Assembly (NCBI GenBank): GCA_002763345.1
Contig: PEXZ01000048.1
Coordinates: 1 to 12,822, forward strand
DNA: 12,822 bases
Source: Candidatus Micrarchaeota archaeon CG08_land_8_20_14_0_20_59_11
Lineage (GTDB): Archaea; Micrarchaeota; Micrarchaeia; Norongarragalinales; Norongarragalinaceae
Direction: 5' to 3'
Shown here: positions 6,845-12,822 of the stretch, one piece after another
Layout of the letters: each line of letters opens with the position of its first letter
Position numbering within the stretch: position 1 is the stretch's first letter
The notes under the pieces: model-generated
What the model was told of the DNA's origin: nothing
Databases searched by the model: none
The model's input: only the letters and a program-made list of their open reading frames with translations
Position numbers and translations under genes: made by a program

Positions 6845-7270
6845 CTAGTCCGTTATGTTGACGAACGTGCTTCCCGCCTCGCTCCGCTGCGCCTTCACGC
6901 GCACAAGATGGGTTCCCTGCGAATCCTGCATGGCCGAGAGGTCGCCGGTAAGGTTGGCGGCGGTCACGGCGAAGACGTCGGTTGTCCCGCCGCGCACCCC
7001 CAGCCGCAGGACGACCTCGGTGCCCGAGACGTATGCCGAGAGGATGCCCTCGGGAACGTTCACCTCGACGAGGAACTCGGACGGCGAACCCTGGGCGTAC
7101 GCCAAGTCGGCGGCGTCGCGCAGCTTGAAAACCGCCTGCCTCGCGGTTCCGACGCGCAAATCCTGCTTCACCGAGTCCGTGCTAGTTGAGACGAAATACC
7201 ACATGGGAAGCAGCGCAGCCAGGCTCAGCGCGATAATGGACAAATACTCCACGGCAGCCTGAGCCCTCAT
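6845..7270 (-). CDS. Archaeal pilin with class III signal peptide, likely major pilin (141 aa)
   Basis: The protein starts MRA followed by QAAVEYLSIIALSLAALLP: a textbook class III prepilin signal (short basic start, cut after A3, Q4 at +1, E8 at +5, Tyr-Leu, then a hydrophobic core to about residue 29). Processing would be by an EppA-type prepilin peptidase, leaving a 138-residue subunit. The remaining residues form a small beta-rich head (VVLRLGVRGGTTDVFAVTAANLTG) with two sequons, in NLT and NIT. It is first in the operon and has the best promoter; with its small size this suggests it is the major filament subunit. ATG 7270 has no ribosome binding site and an AT box 21-29 bases upstream, which fits leaderless expression. 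The next gene follows after a hairpin-containing gap. The family identification is firm; the major-subunit role is inferred. Confidence 0.88.
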   Translation of the reverse strand: MRAQAAVEYLSIIALSLAALLPMWYFVSTSTDSVKQDLRVGTARQAVFKLRDAADLAYAQGSPSEFLVEVNVPEGILSAYVSGTEVVLRLGVRGGTTDVFAVTAANLTGDLSAMQDSQGTHLVRVKAQRSEAGSTFVNITD

Positions 7271-7290
7271 GCACGCATTACGCGCGCGCT

Positions 7291-7313
7291 ATTAAAAAGC
7301 GTTATTTATATAA
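7291..7313. promoter_or_regulatory. Divergent TATA boxes between the pilin operon and the SPFH gene
   Basis: The two start codons are 64 bases apart. On the plus strand TTTATATAA (7305-7313) is centred about 26 bases before ATG 7335, the standard distance for leaderless initiation. On the minus strand TTTTTAAT (7292-7299) sits 22-29 bases before ATG 7270. The two boxes nearly touch, so polymerase assembly at one could compete with the other. The minus-strand gene could instead use the reverse of the plus box, which would give a short leader. Confidence 0.65.
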
Positions 7314-7334
7314 GACGCGAACCGAAATATCCTC

Positions 7335-8294
7335 ATGGACAGGCAGGCGGTCGTATTCGTCGTCATACTAGCGGCAGTCGCGTCCATCGTCTACGGCGTT
7401 TTCTTCGTCGCGAAGCTTTCGCTGCCGCAGGCGCTCGCCCTGCTCGCCATGGTGCTCGCGGCAGTCGCGTTCATGCCGCATTACGAGGTGTTCAGCGAAT
7501 ACGAGCGCGGCGTCGTGTTCCGCCTGGGGCGCTTCCACAAGGTAGTCGGCCCCGGCGGGGTCATGCTTTTCTCGAACATGGACCGCGTCGTGCGCGCCGA
7601 CCTGCGCACGCAGGTCGTCGACACGAAGCTGCAGGACGTCATCACGCAGGACAACATCAAGATACGCATCGACGCCGTTTCGTACATCCGCGTGGTCGAC
7701 CCGAAGAAGGCAATCATCGAAATCAGGGACTACCAGGATGCGCTGATACACGTGCTCCTCGCGCAGATTCGCAACGTCGTCGGCAGACTCACGCTCGAGG
7801 AAGTCCTCGAACGCACCGAGGAAATCAACCGCGACCTGCGCGACACGCTGAAGGCTGTGGAAAGCGACTGGGGCATCTCCACGCTCAAGGTTGAAATACA
7901 GAGCATCGAGCTTCCGCCCGACCTGCTCGACGCGATGCGCAAGCGCAAGGAGGCGGACGAGTACAAGGCGAAGGTGGAAACCGAAGCGCAGGCGCGCCGC
8001 ATTTCGCTCGAAATACTGGATTCCGCCGCGAGCAAGATGAGCGACACGACGATGACTTATCTTTATCTCGACGCGCTGAAAAAGCTCGCGGAAGGAAAGA
8101 GCAACAAAATCATATTCCCTCTGGAGTTGTCGCATCTCGCCTCGAAGCTTTCGGGGAAGATGAGCGGCGAGAGGAAGGACTATGGGCAAATCGCGCAGGA
8201 CTTGCTCGCCGCATACACGGAAAAGCAGAAGGAGGAGTTCGACGCCGGGAAAGTGCCGAAAAAGGAAAAGCCCGCGGCGAAGAAGAAGAAATAG
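7335..8294 (+). CDS. SPFH-domain (stomatin/prohibitin-like) membrane protein (319 aa)
   Basis: Two hydrophobic helices (about 5-26 and 31-48) anchor the protein. An SPFH domain follows from about 52: EYERGVVFRLGRF and GPGGVMLF are hallmark segments, and IELPPDLLDAMRKRKEADEYKAKVE (188-212) matches the stomatin 'LP..L..AM..+.EA' region leading into a helical stretch. Family members form large rings on the cytoplasmic membrane and influence membrane proteases and microdomains. The C-terminus (from about 300) is Lys-rich and ends KKEKPAAKKKK. No ribosome binding site precedes ATG; the TATA position fits a leaderless mRNA. Slipins are often encoded next to an NfeD protein, but no nfeD is present here. 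The neighbour across the promoter is the pilin operon, so a link to pilus assembly or membrane quality control is possible but unproven. Length is normal for the family. Confidence 0.9.
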   Translation: MDRQAVVFVVILAAVASIVYGVFFVAKLSLPQALALLAMVLAAVAFMPHYEVFSEYERGVVFRLGRFHKVVGPGGVMLFSNMDRVVRADLRTQVVDTKLQDVITQDNIKIRIDAVSYIRVVDPKKAIIEIRDYQDALIHVLLAQIRNVVGRLTLEEVLERTEEINRDLRDTLKAVESDWGISTLKVEIQSIELPPDLLDAMRKRKEADEYKAKVETEAQARRISLEILDSAASKMSDTTMTYLYLDALKKLAEGKSNKIIFPLELSHLASKLSGKMSGERKDYGQIAQDLLAAYTEKQKEEFDAGKVPKKEKPAAKKKK

Positions 8295-8331
8295 AACGCA
8301 GGGGGGAGGTCGGGAGGAACTTGAAACTGGG

Positions 8332-8347
8332 AGGGGGTGAAACCCCT
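8332..8347. repeat. Short hairpin after the SPFH gene
   Basis: AGGGG (8332-8336) and CCCCT (8343-8347) form a 5-bp stem with a GTGAAA loop, 37 bases after the SPFH stop. There is no T-run on the plus side, so termination is uncertain. The space between the convergent SPFH and Fic genes is about 90 bases and holds only this and the next repeat. Confidence 0.3.
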
Positions 8348-8357
8348 TCGCGGTTCA

Positions 8358-8390
8358 GGGTGACTACAAAAATGTTGAGGCGTGGTCACC
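8358..8390. repeat. Inverted pair of the GGTGACTAC site at the 3' end of fic
   Basis: GGGTGACTAC (8358-8367) faces GTGGTCACC (8382-8390), which is the reverse complement of GGTGACCAC. The two arms pair over 9 positions with one mismatch or wobble, around a 14-base loop whose minus strand carries TTTTT. The second arm overlaps the Fic stop codon. It may act as a Fic terminator, or as a binding site related to the copies at 9341-9350 and 9370-9379. Confidence 0.45.
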
Positions 8391-9330
8391 TCTTCCGAAG
8401 CAGGCGCTTCAGGGCGCGATACTCCTTCAGCATCAATTTCAGCGTCGGGCGCAAATCGTGCGAGTTCTCGTAAGCCTGCAGCGCCGCGTAATAGTCCCGC
8501 CTGTGCTTCAACTCTATGTTCAGCGGCGGCATGCCGTGCTTCAGGAGCACGTTGTTCAGGAGCAGCCTCCCGACGCGCCCGTTCCCGTCCCTGAACGGAT
8601 GGATGTTCTCGAATTGGTTGTGAACCACCGCCGCCAGAACGAGCGGCGCGTATTTCCGCCTGTTCCTGCCGTACCAGCGAACCAGTTCTTCGAGCAGGCT
8701 GCGGACGTGCGCCGACGGCGCGCCGCGGTGCACGACGTTCCCGCGGGCATCCGCGACCACCACCGCCTCGCCGTGTCCGCGCATTTTTCCCGCGAAGGGC
8801 TTCGACTTTTCAAACACAAGCCGATGGAGTTCGAGAATGAGCGGAACGGAAACGTGCGTCTTTGTCCTTCTTATCAAGGCAACGGCTTTCGCCACGCCGT
8901 AGGTTTCGGAAACTTCGGAAGCGGACTTGTCCGCGGACCATTTGTCCTTTTCCAGAACGTCCCCGACCTCGCGGAAACTCACCGTCGAACCCTCTATGGC
9001 ATTGGTGTCGTAGGTGAACGCCTCCGTGAATCTGCGCCACTCCTCTTCGGAAAGGTGAAGCACCCGCAGGTTTCCGCGCGGTTCTAGCGTTTTCAGCTCC
9101 AGCGCCTCGGACGGCGAGAGGACGGTTTCGAACGGGTCGCCTATCCTGTTTCTCGCCGCCATTCTCCCGCCGAGCAGTTTTTCCGCGCGTTTTTTCCTCG
9201 CAGCGATTTCCGCGGCGGTAATGTCCGTGCCGAGGTAGACGCGCATTTTCAGGACGCGTTTGCCGCGCCTGAAGGAATGCGCAAGATAGTACCTGCGGTG
9301 CCTGCCCTTTTTTCTTGCCTCGACGTACAT
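8386..9330 (-). CDS. fic: Fic-domain protein with N-terminal inhibitory motif, probable AMP transferase (314 aa)
   Basis: The catalytic signature is complete: HPFRDGNGRVGR at 244-255 (H244 as general base, D248 for metal, N250, R252 and R255 for nucleotide phosphates). Residues 109-114, TNAIEG, match the inhibitory alpha-helix motif (S/T)xxxE(G/N), in which the Glu (E113) reaches into the ATP site. Being N-terminal to the core, it defines a class II Fic. The flap region is near 185-203 (HGEAVVVADARGN). The N-terminal 60 residues are very basic (KKGRHRRYY, FRRGKR, RKKRAEK) and could bind nucleic acid. Fic enzymes usually transfer AMP from ATP to a hydroxyl side chain of a target protein; the target here is unknown. 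No toxin or antitoxin partner lies beside it. ATG 9330 is leaderless by TATA position. It is transcribed away from the MCM gene, 145 bases between starts, and converges on the SPFH gene. Confidence 0.92.
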   Translation of the reverse strand: MYVEARKKGRHRRYYLAHSFRRGKRVLKMRVYLGTDITAAEIAARKKRAEKLLGGRMAARNRIGDPFETVLSPSEALELKTLEPRGNLRVLHLSEEEWRRFTEAFTYDTNAIEGSTVSFREVGDVLEKDKWSADKSASEVSETYGVAKAVALIRRTKTHVSVPLILELHRLVFEKSKPFAGKMRGHGEAVVVADARGNVVHRGAPSAHVRSLLEELVRWYGRNRRKYAPLVLAAVVHNQFENIHPFRDGNGRVGRLLLNNVLLKHGMPPLNIELKHRRDYYAALQAYENSHDLRPTLKLMLKEYRALKRLLRKR

Positions 9331-9340
9331 GGATATAGCA

Positions 9341-9379
9341 GGTGACTACATTTTATAAATATTTTGTTTGGGTGACTAC
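9341..9379. promoter_or_regulatory. Paired GGTGACTAC sites bracketing the fic TATA box
   Basis: GGTGACTACA (9341-9350) and GGGTGACTAC (9370-9379) are direct repeats 29-30 bases apart, near three DNA turns. The first lies between the fic TATA box and start codon, the second just upstream of the TATA box. This is the classic layout of a repressor site that blocks TBP/TFB or polymerase. The second copy is also 14 bases before the presumed MCM TATA. Related copies lie at the 3' end of fic (8358-8390). The bound protein is unknown; Fic itself, with its basic N-terminus, is one candidate. Confidence 0.5.
9352..9359 (-). promoter_or_regulatory. TATA box of the fic gene
   Basis: TTTATAAA is centred about 25 bases before ATG 9330 on the minus strand, with no ribosome binding site between. 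This fits a leaderless transcript. The octamer reads the same on both strands. Confidence 0.6.
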
Positions 9380-9391
9380 GCCGTAAGGGCA

Positions 9392-9398
9392 ATATAAA
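9392..9398 (+). promoter_or_regulatory. TATA box, probable MCM promoter
   Basis: ATATAAA lies 78-84 bases before ATG 9476, predicting a start near 9420 and a leader of about 55 bases. A weaker alternative, CTTTTATT at 9431-9438, would give a leader of about 15 bases. A GGTGG at 9461-9465 may serve as ribosome binding site, although its spacing is long. Confidence 0.4.
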
Positions 9399-9475
9399 CT
9401 GTATCAGTGGAAGTGCGGGGTCGGGCAAGCCTTTTATTCGTCGAATCCGACTGTTGGCTCGGTGGATTCTTAGTT

Positions 9476-12400
9476 ATGGAGGAAGGCGTAGGCGCATTCG
9501 AGGATTTCTTCAGCGAGCAGATGCGCGACGAGCTGATGCAGCTCGCACACTCGTACCCGATGCAGAAGAGCGTCGAGGTGGACTGGGAGAAATTCTCGCG
9601 TTCGAACGAGGAGCAGGCGCTCTCGCTGCTTGAAACGCCCGATGAGGCGACGCGCTCGGCGGAGGAAGCGGTGAAGCGCATCTGCCAGAGTTTGCGCCCT
9701 TCCGAAGGGAAATTCGAACCCCACGTGCGTTTTTACAATCTCCCGTCCTCCAGCGAGGTGGCGGTGCAGTTCCTCGGCGCCGAGCATTTGAATCGCCTGT
9801 CGCGCGTCGACGGCGTGGTGCGCTGGATAAACCAGATAAGCCCGCTCATGAAGACGGCGACGTGGGAGTGCGTGCACTGCACGACGACGATGAAGACGGA
9901 GAGCGACAAGGCGAACATCAAGCCGCCGTCGCTCTGCAAGTGCGGGCACAAGGACTTCAGGCTCGTCGAGGAGAGCAGCGAATTCATCAACGTCCAGAAG
10001 GCGCAATTGCAGGAATCCGTCGAGAAGCTGCGCGGGAACGCGCCGGCTGCCGACATCGAACTGTGGATGGAGGACGACCTGACGAACACGATAATGCCCG
10101 GCGAGAAGGTGGTCGTCACGGGCATCCTGCGCCTGCGGCAGATGCGCGACAAGGCGGGCAAGCGCTCAGGCGTTTACGCGAAGTTCCTTGACGTCAAGCA
10201 CATGCTGAAGCAGGAGCAGGAATTCGAGGAGCTGCACATAACGAAGGAGGAAGAGAAGGAAATCCTCCGCCTGTCGAAGGACCCGCGGCTTTTCGAGAAA
10301 ATCGTCCAGAGCATCGCGCCGAACATTTCGGGATACACGGAGATGAAGCAGGCGATTGCGCTGCAGTTGTTCGGCGGCACGCCTGGAAAGGTACTGCCGG
10401 ACGGAAGGAAGCTCCGAAGCGATATCCATTTGTTGTTAATTGGTGATCCTGGTTGCCTCGTGGGCGACGAACGGGTCGCGCTCGGCAACGGCGCGCTCGT
10501 GAAGATGCAGGATTTCGGCGAACGCCACCTTCAGCAGATAAGCGAGCAGGTGCTTACCGGCCAGGGATATGCAAGGGACACGGCGACCGTTTTCCACAGA
10601 TACGAAAACCAGCCGATAATGGAGATTGTGACGGAAAGCGGAAAAAGCATCAAGGGCACGTACAACCACCCGCTTCTCGTCGTCCGCGGCATGAAGCGCG
10701 AGTGGAAACGCCTCGACGAAATAAAGGAAGGCGACAGACTCGCCGTAACGACGAAGATTCCGTGCACGATAACCGCGCCGATTCCAACCGATTGGCAACC
10801 GCTTCCGCGCCGGCTTGGACCGCGCTCGAAGGCGGTTCTTCCGCAAAAACTCGACAAGGAACTCGCTGCATTACTCGGCTACATTGCGGGCGACGGATGG
10901 GTTACGCGCACCTGCGTCGCGTTCGACGTGAATTCCGAGGAGGAGGACTTGATTCCGGTTCTTTGCGCTGTTGCTGAAAACAAATTTGGAATCGCGCCGA
11001 AAATCAGGCGCGAGCATCGCCCTGCTGGACGCACGCAGCGGCGTGCGTCATACAAGCGCGCTCCGGGAAAAAAGCCCATCAACGTCGTGGAAATATACAG
11101 CGTCGACGTGGCGCACAGTCTCTTGTTCCTCAGGCAGAAGCGCGTTCCGGATTTGGTGATGCGTTCGGGCAACGCCGTCGCCGCCGAGTTCCTCGCGTGG
11201 CTTTTCGAGGCGGACGGGTGCGTTTTCGGAAAGGGCAGGGGGCGGCGGGCAGTTCAGCTTAAATCCTCGGAAATCGAGATGCTGCGCGACGTGCAGACGC
11301 TCCTGCTGCGCTTCGGCATCCACTCGCGCATCGTCGGCAACAATCTCGGCATAAAGCGCGCCGAATCAATACGCAAATTCGCGGAAAAAATCGGGTTCCG
11401 CTCGGCGAAAAAGAAGGCGCGGCTGGCAGGACTCGTCGCTTCCGTCAAAAATCTGCATCATGAGTGCGGCGGACAGCGTAGCGAGCGCGTCGTCCTGGTG
11501 CGCGCCGCCGGATTCGCGGACGTTTTCGACATCGAGATTCCGAAGGGACACAGGTTCATCACCAACGGCGTGGTATCGCACAATACCGGAAAAAGCGCCA
11601 CGCTTCAGTACGTCAGCAACCTCGCGCCGAAGAGCGTCTACGTGAGCGGCGCGAGTTCCAGCGGCGTGGGGCTCACCGCCTCTGCCGAGAAGGAGAAGGA
11701 CGGCGAAGGGTGGATTCTGAAGGCAGGCGCGATGGTTCTCGCGAACGGCGGACTCGCGCTCATAGACGAGTTCGACAAGATGGGCGACGAGGACCGCGGA
11801 GCGCTGCACGAGGCGATGGAGCAGCAGCGCATCAGCATCGCGAAGGCGGGCATCGTGACGCAGTTCCAGTCGAGGACATCCGTGCTCGCCGCGGCGAACC
11901 CCAAGGCGGGATTCTTCGACCCAACTACGCCCATACCGATGCAGTTCAACATCCAGCCCGCGTTGGTCAGCAGGTTCGACCTCATATTCGCAATCCGCGA
12001 CGAGCTCGACGAGAGCAGGGACCGCAGGGTTGCCGGACACATACTCGCCGGGCACAAGCTCGCGGGAGAGAAGGCGGAACCTCCCGAGGACAGCCCGCTG
12101 AAGCCTTCGATAAATACGGAGCTCCTCCGCAAGTACATCGCCTACGCCCGCCGCAACCACTTCCCGGCGCTCTCCGACGACGCGATAGCGAAGATAGAGA
12201 ACTTCTACGTCGAGATGCGCCGCGCGGGAAAGGGCCAGGGCACCGTTGCCATTACGCCTAGAAACGTCGAGGCAGCGGTCCGCCTGGCCGAGGCGAGCGC
12301 GCGGATGCGCCTCGGCGACACCGTCGACGCCGGGGATGCAGACCGGGCAATCGGACTAATGGACTTCTTCATGCGCGCGGTTTACACGGACAAGGAAACC

Positions 12401-12667
12401 GGCGGGCTCGACTCGTACATGGTGAGCGTCGGCGACACGAAGAAGCACCAGACGCAGAAGATGGACAGAATCAAGACGGTGCTCAACCTCATCTACGAAC
12501 TCGAGCGCGAAACCGACCTCGTGGAGAAGGCGGAGCTGGAGTCGAGGGCGCGGGAGCTGGGCATCGACAAAATCACGGCGGAAAAAATCATCGACGATTT
12601 GAAGCGCGGCGGGGATTTGTACGAGCCGAAGGCGGGATTCGTGAAGAGCGCGAGAAGAAAAGAATAG
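9476..12667 (+). CDS. mcm: MCM replicative helicase precursor with intein (1063 aa; 686 aa after splicing)
   Basis: MCM is the hexameric 3'-5' DNA helicase of archaeal replication. In the spliced protein, residues 1-250 form the N-terminal domain with a zinc site C132/C135 and C154/C156 (CVHC...CKC) and an OB-type segment. The AAA+ core follows: Walker A GDPGTGKS (323-330, split by the intein after G326), Walker B LALIDEFDKM (383-392), sensor 1 AAANP (N431), arginine finger SRFD (R456) and sensor 2 TPR (R552). The C-terminal 70 residues look like a winged helix (LNLIYELE...ITAEKIIDDLKRGGDLYE). All ATPase residues are intact, and 686 residues is a normal archaeal MCM length. I chose ATG 9476 because the protein then begins MEEGVGAFEDFF. 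A GTG at 9407 adds 23 residues unlike MCM and precedes the likely transcription start. The gene is single-copy in view; the tRNA follows about 100 bases later. Confidence 0.95.
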   Translation: MEEGVGAFEDFFSEQMRDELMQLAHSYPMQKSVEVDWEKFSRSNEEQALSLLETPDEATRSAEEAVKRICQSLRPSEGKFEPHVRFYNLPSSSEVAVQFLGAEHLNRLSRVDGVVRWINQISPLMKTATWECVHCTTTMKTESDKANIKPPSLCKCGHKDFRLVEESSEFINVQKAQLQESVEKLRGNAPAADIELWMEDDLTNTIMPGEKVVVTGILRLRQMRDKAGKRSGVYAKFLDVKHMLKQEQEFEELHITKEEEKEILRLSKDPRLFEKIVQSIAPNISGYTEMKQAIALQLFGGTPGKVLPDGRKLRSDIHLLLIGDPGCLVGDERVALGNGALVKMQDFGERHLQQISEQVLTGQGYARDTATVFHRYENQPIMEIVTESGKSIKGTYNHPLLVVRGMKREWKRLDEIKEGDRLAVTTKIPCTITAPIPTDWQPLPRRLGPRSKAVLPQKLDKELAALLGYIAGDGWVTRTCVAFDVNSEEEDLIPVLCAVAENKFGIAPKIRREHRPAGRTQRRASYKRAPGKKPINVVEIYSVDVAHSLLFLRQKRVPDLVMRSGNAVAAEFLAWLFEADGCVFGKGRGRRAVQLKSSEIEMLRDVQTLLLRFGIHSRIVGNNLGIKRAESIRKFAEKIGFRSAKKKARLAGLVASVKNLHHECGGQRSERVVLVRAAGFADVFDIEIPKGHRFITNGVVSHNTGKSATLQYVSNLAPKSVYVSGASSSGVGLTASAEKEKDGEGWILKAGAMVLANGGLALIDEFDKMGDEDRGALHEAMEQQRISIAKAGIVTQFQSRTSVLAAANPKAGFFDPTTPIPMQFNIQPALVSRFDLIFAIRDELDESRDRRVAGHILAGHKLAGEKAEPPEDSPLKPSINTELLRKYIAYARRNHFPALSDDAIAKIENFYVEMRRAGKGQGTVAITPRNVEAAVRLAEASARMRLGDTVDAGDADRAIGLMDFFMRAVYTDKETGGLDSYMVSVGDTKKHQTQKMDRIKTVLNLIYELERETDLVEKAELESRARELGIDKITAEKIIDDLKRGGDLYEPKAGFVKSARRKE
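10454..11584 (+). mobile_element. Intein with LAGLIDADG homing endonuclease in the MCM Walker A loop (377 aa)
   Basis: The insertion begins at Cys1 right after GDPG and ends in SHN before TGKS, so removal restores GDPGTGKS. Splicing residues are present: C1 (block A, CLVGDE), T69/H72 (block B, GTYNHPLLVV), block F VFDIEIPKGHRF with H366, block G VVSHN with H376/N377, and Thr as the +1 residue. Between the splicing halves sits a two-motif homing endonuclease: LLGYIAGDG (D147) and LAWLFEADG (D254). Both catalytic acids are kept, so it may still cut intein-free alleles. It is in frame with no stops. Inteins at ATP-binding loops of archaeal MCM/CDC21 are known, so the site class is established; this copy's activity is inference. 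Intein codons are nearly as GC-rich as the host's, suggesting it is not a very new arrival. Confidence 0.95.
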
Positions 12668-12702
12668 CGAGTTTGTCCCAAAACTCTTAAAAAGCCTCGG
12701 AA

Positions 12703-12721
12703 AGTGGGGTTTTGACCCACT
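12703..12721 (+). terminator. Hairpin after the MCM gene
   Basis: AGTGGG (12703-12708) and CCCACT (12716-12721) form a perfect 6-bp stem around a 7-base loop, 36 bases after the MCM stop. A T-run (CTGTTTTTATT) follows at 12734-12744. It may end the MCM transcript before the tRNA gene. The same T-run overlaps the likely tRNA promoter. Confidence 0.45.
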
Positions 12722-12735
12722 CAAGAATAGCAACT

Positions 12736-12744
12736 GTTTTTATT
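12736..12744 (+). promoter_or_regulatory. TATA-like box for tRNA-Val
   Basis: GTTTTTATT lies about 25-33 bases before the first base of the tRNA, the normal archaeal TATA distance. No other AT-rich octamer is as well placed. Confidence 0.4.
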
Positions 12745-12768
12745 CGCGACGCCCAAACTGTTTTCCGA

Positions 12769-12822
12769 GGGCTCGTAGTCGAACGGTAAGACGCCAGTCT
12801 CACACACTGGAGATCCGGAGTC
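12769..12822 (+). tRNA. tRNA-Val (CAC anticodon), 3' end cut by window edge
   Basis: The 5' acceptor strand is GGGCTCG, followed by TA, a D stem GTC/GAC, and D loop with GG. The anticodon stem is CCAGT/ACTGG with loop CTCACAC, giving anticodon CAC (12801-12803), which reads GTG valine codons. Variable bases AGATC and the 5' T stem CGGAG follow before the sequence stops two bases into the T loop. No intron is seen in the anticodon loop. The first two T-loop bases read TC, not the usual TT. Confidence 0.92.

Noticed and set aside
6832..6845. G-rich run (minus strand) after the pilin stop as a possible G-quadruplex
   Set aside because: Only about three usable G tracts are present, and such runs are expected in GC-rich DNA.
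9407..9475. GTG start giving MCM 23 extra residues
   Set aside because: It lies before the expected transcription start from the TATA at 9392-9398, and the added residues are unlike MCM N-termini.
12671..12715. Alternative pairing CAAAAC/GTTTTG near the MCM stop
   Set aside because: Long loop and mostly A-T pairs; the AGTGGG/CCCACT hairpin overlaps it and is more stable.

Overview
The window looks archaeal. It holds an MCM replicative helicase, archaeal class III prepilin signals ending in Gln-Ala-Ala-Val-Glu or Gln-Val-Ala-Leu-Glu, and TATA boxes about 25-30 bases before start codons that lack a ribosome binding site (leaderless transcripts). The DNA is GC-rich with strong third-position bias, so long false reading frames shadow the real genes. 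The gene style (short pilin-like proteins, a heavily sequon-loaded VWA surface protein, few accessory factors) would suit a DPANN-type archaeon, but the sequence alone does not fix the lineage.

Left half, minus strand. A tightly packed five-gene set runs from 7270 down to 687: a class III-signal pilin (141 aa), a second pilin-like protein (142 aa), a membrane-anchored 373 aa protein starting with TTG, a 1185 aa VWA surface protein, and a 316 aa membrane-anchored protein. The last four overlap or nearly touch. Each has one hydrophobic segment at the N-terminus followed by an exterior domain, and the later three carry many N-glycosylation sequons. I read it as a major pilin plus minor pilins/adhesins of a type IV pilus-like appendage. 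No motor ATPase or platform protein is in view. A separate winged-helix/coiled-coil gene, cut by the left edge, follows in the same direction and may lead into the motor genes.

Right half. A 64-base divergent promoter region separates the pilin operon from a plus-strand SPFH (stomatin-like) membrane protein. A minus-strand Fic-domain protein follows, with its own inhibitory motif and short repeated sites bracketing its TATA box. Divergent from it is the MCM helicase gene, whose Walker A motif is interrupted by a 377-residue intein carrying a two-motif LAGLIDADG homing endonuclease. The window ends inside a tRNA-Val(CAC) gene.

The most unusual items are: (i) a seven-repeat beta-propeller inserted inside the VWA fold of the surface protein; (ii) the pilin-like operon built around it; (iii) the intein at the ATP-binding loop, flanked by a short AT-rich extein tract that looks like a homing scar; and (iv) the paired 9-base sites 29 bases apart around the fic promoter.
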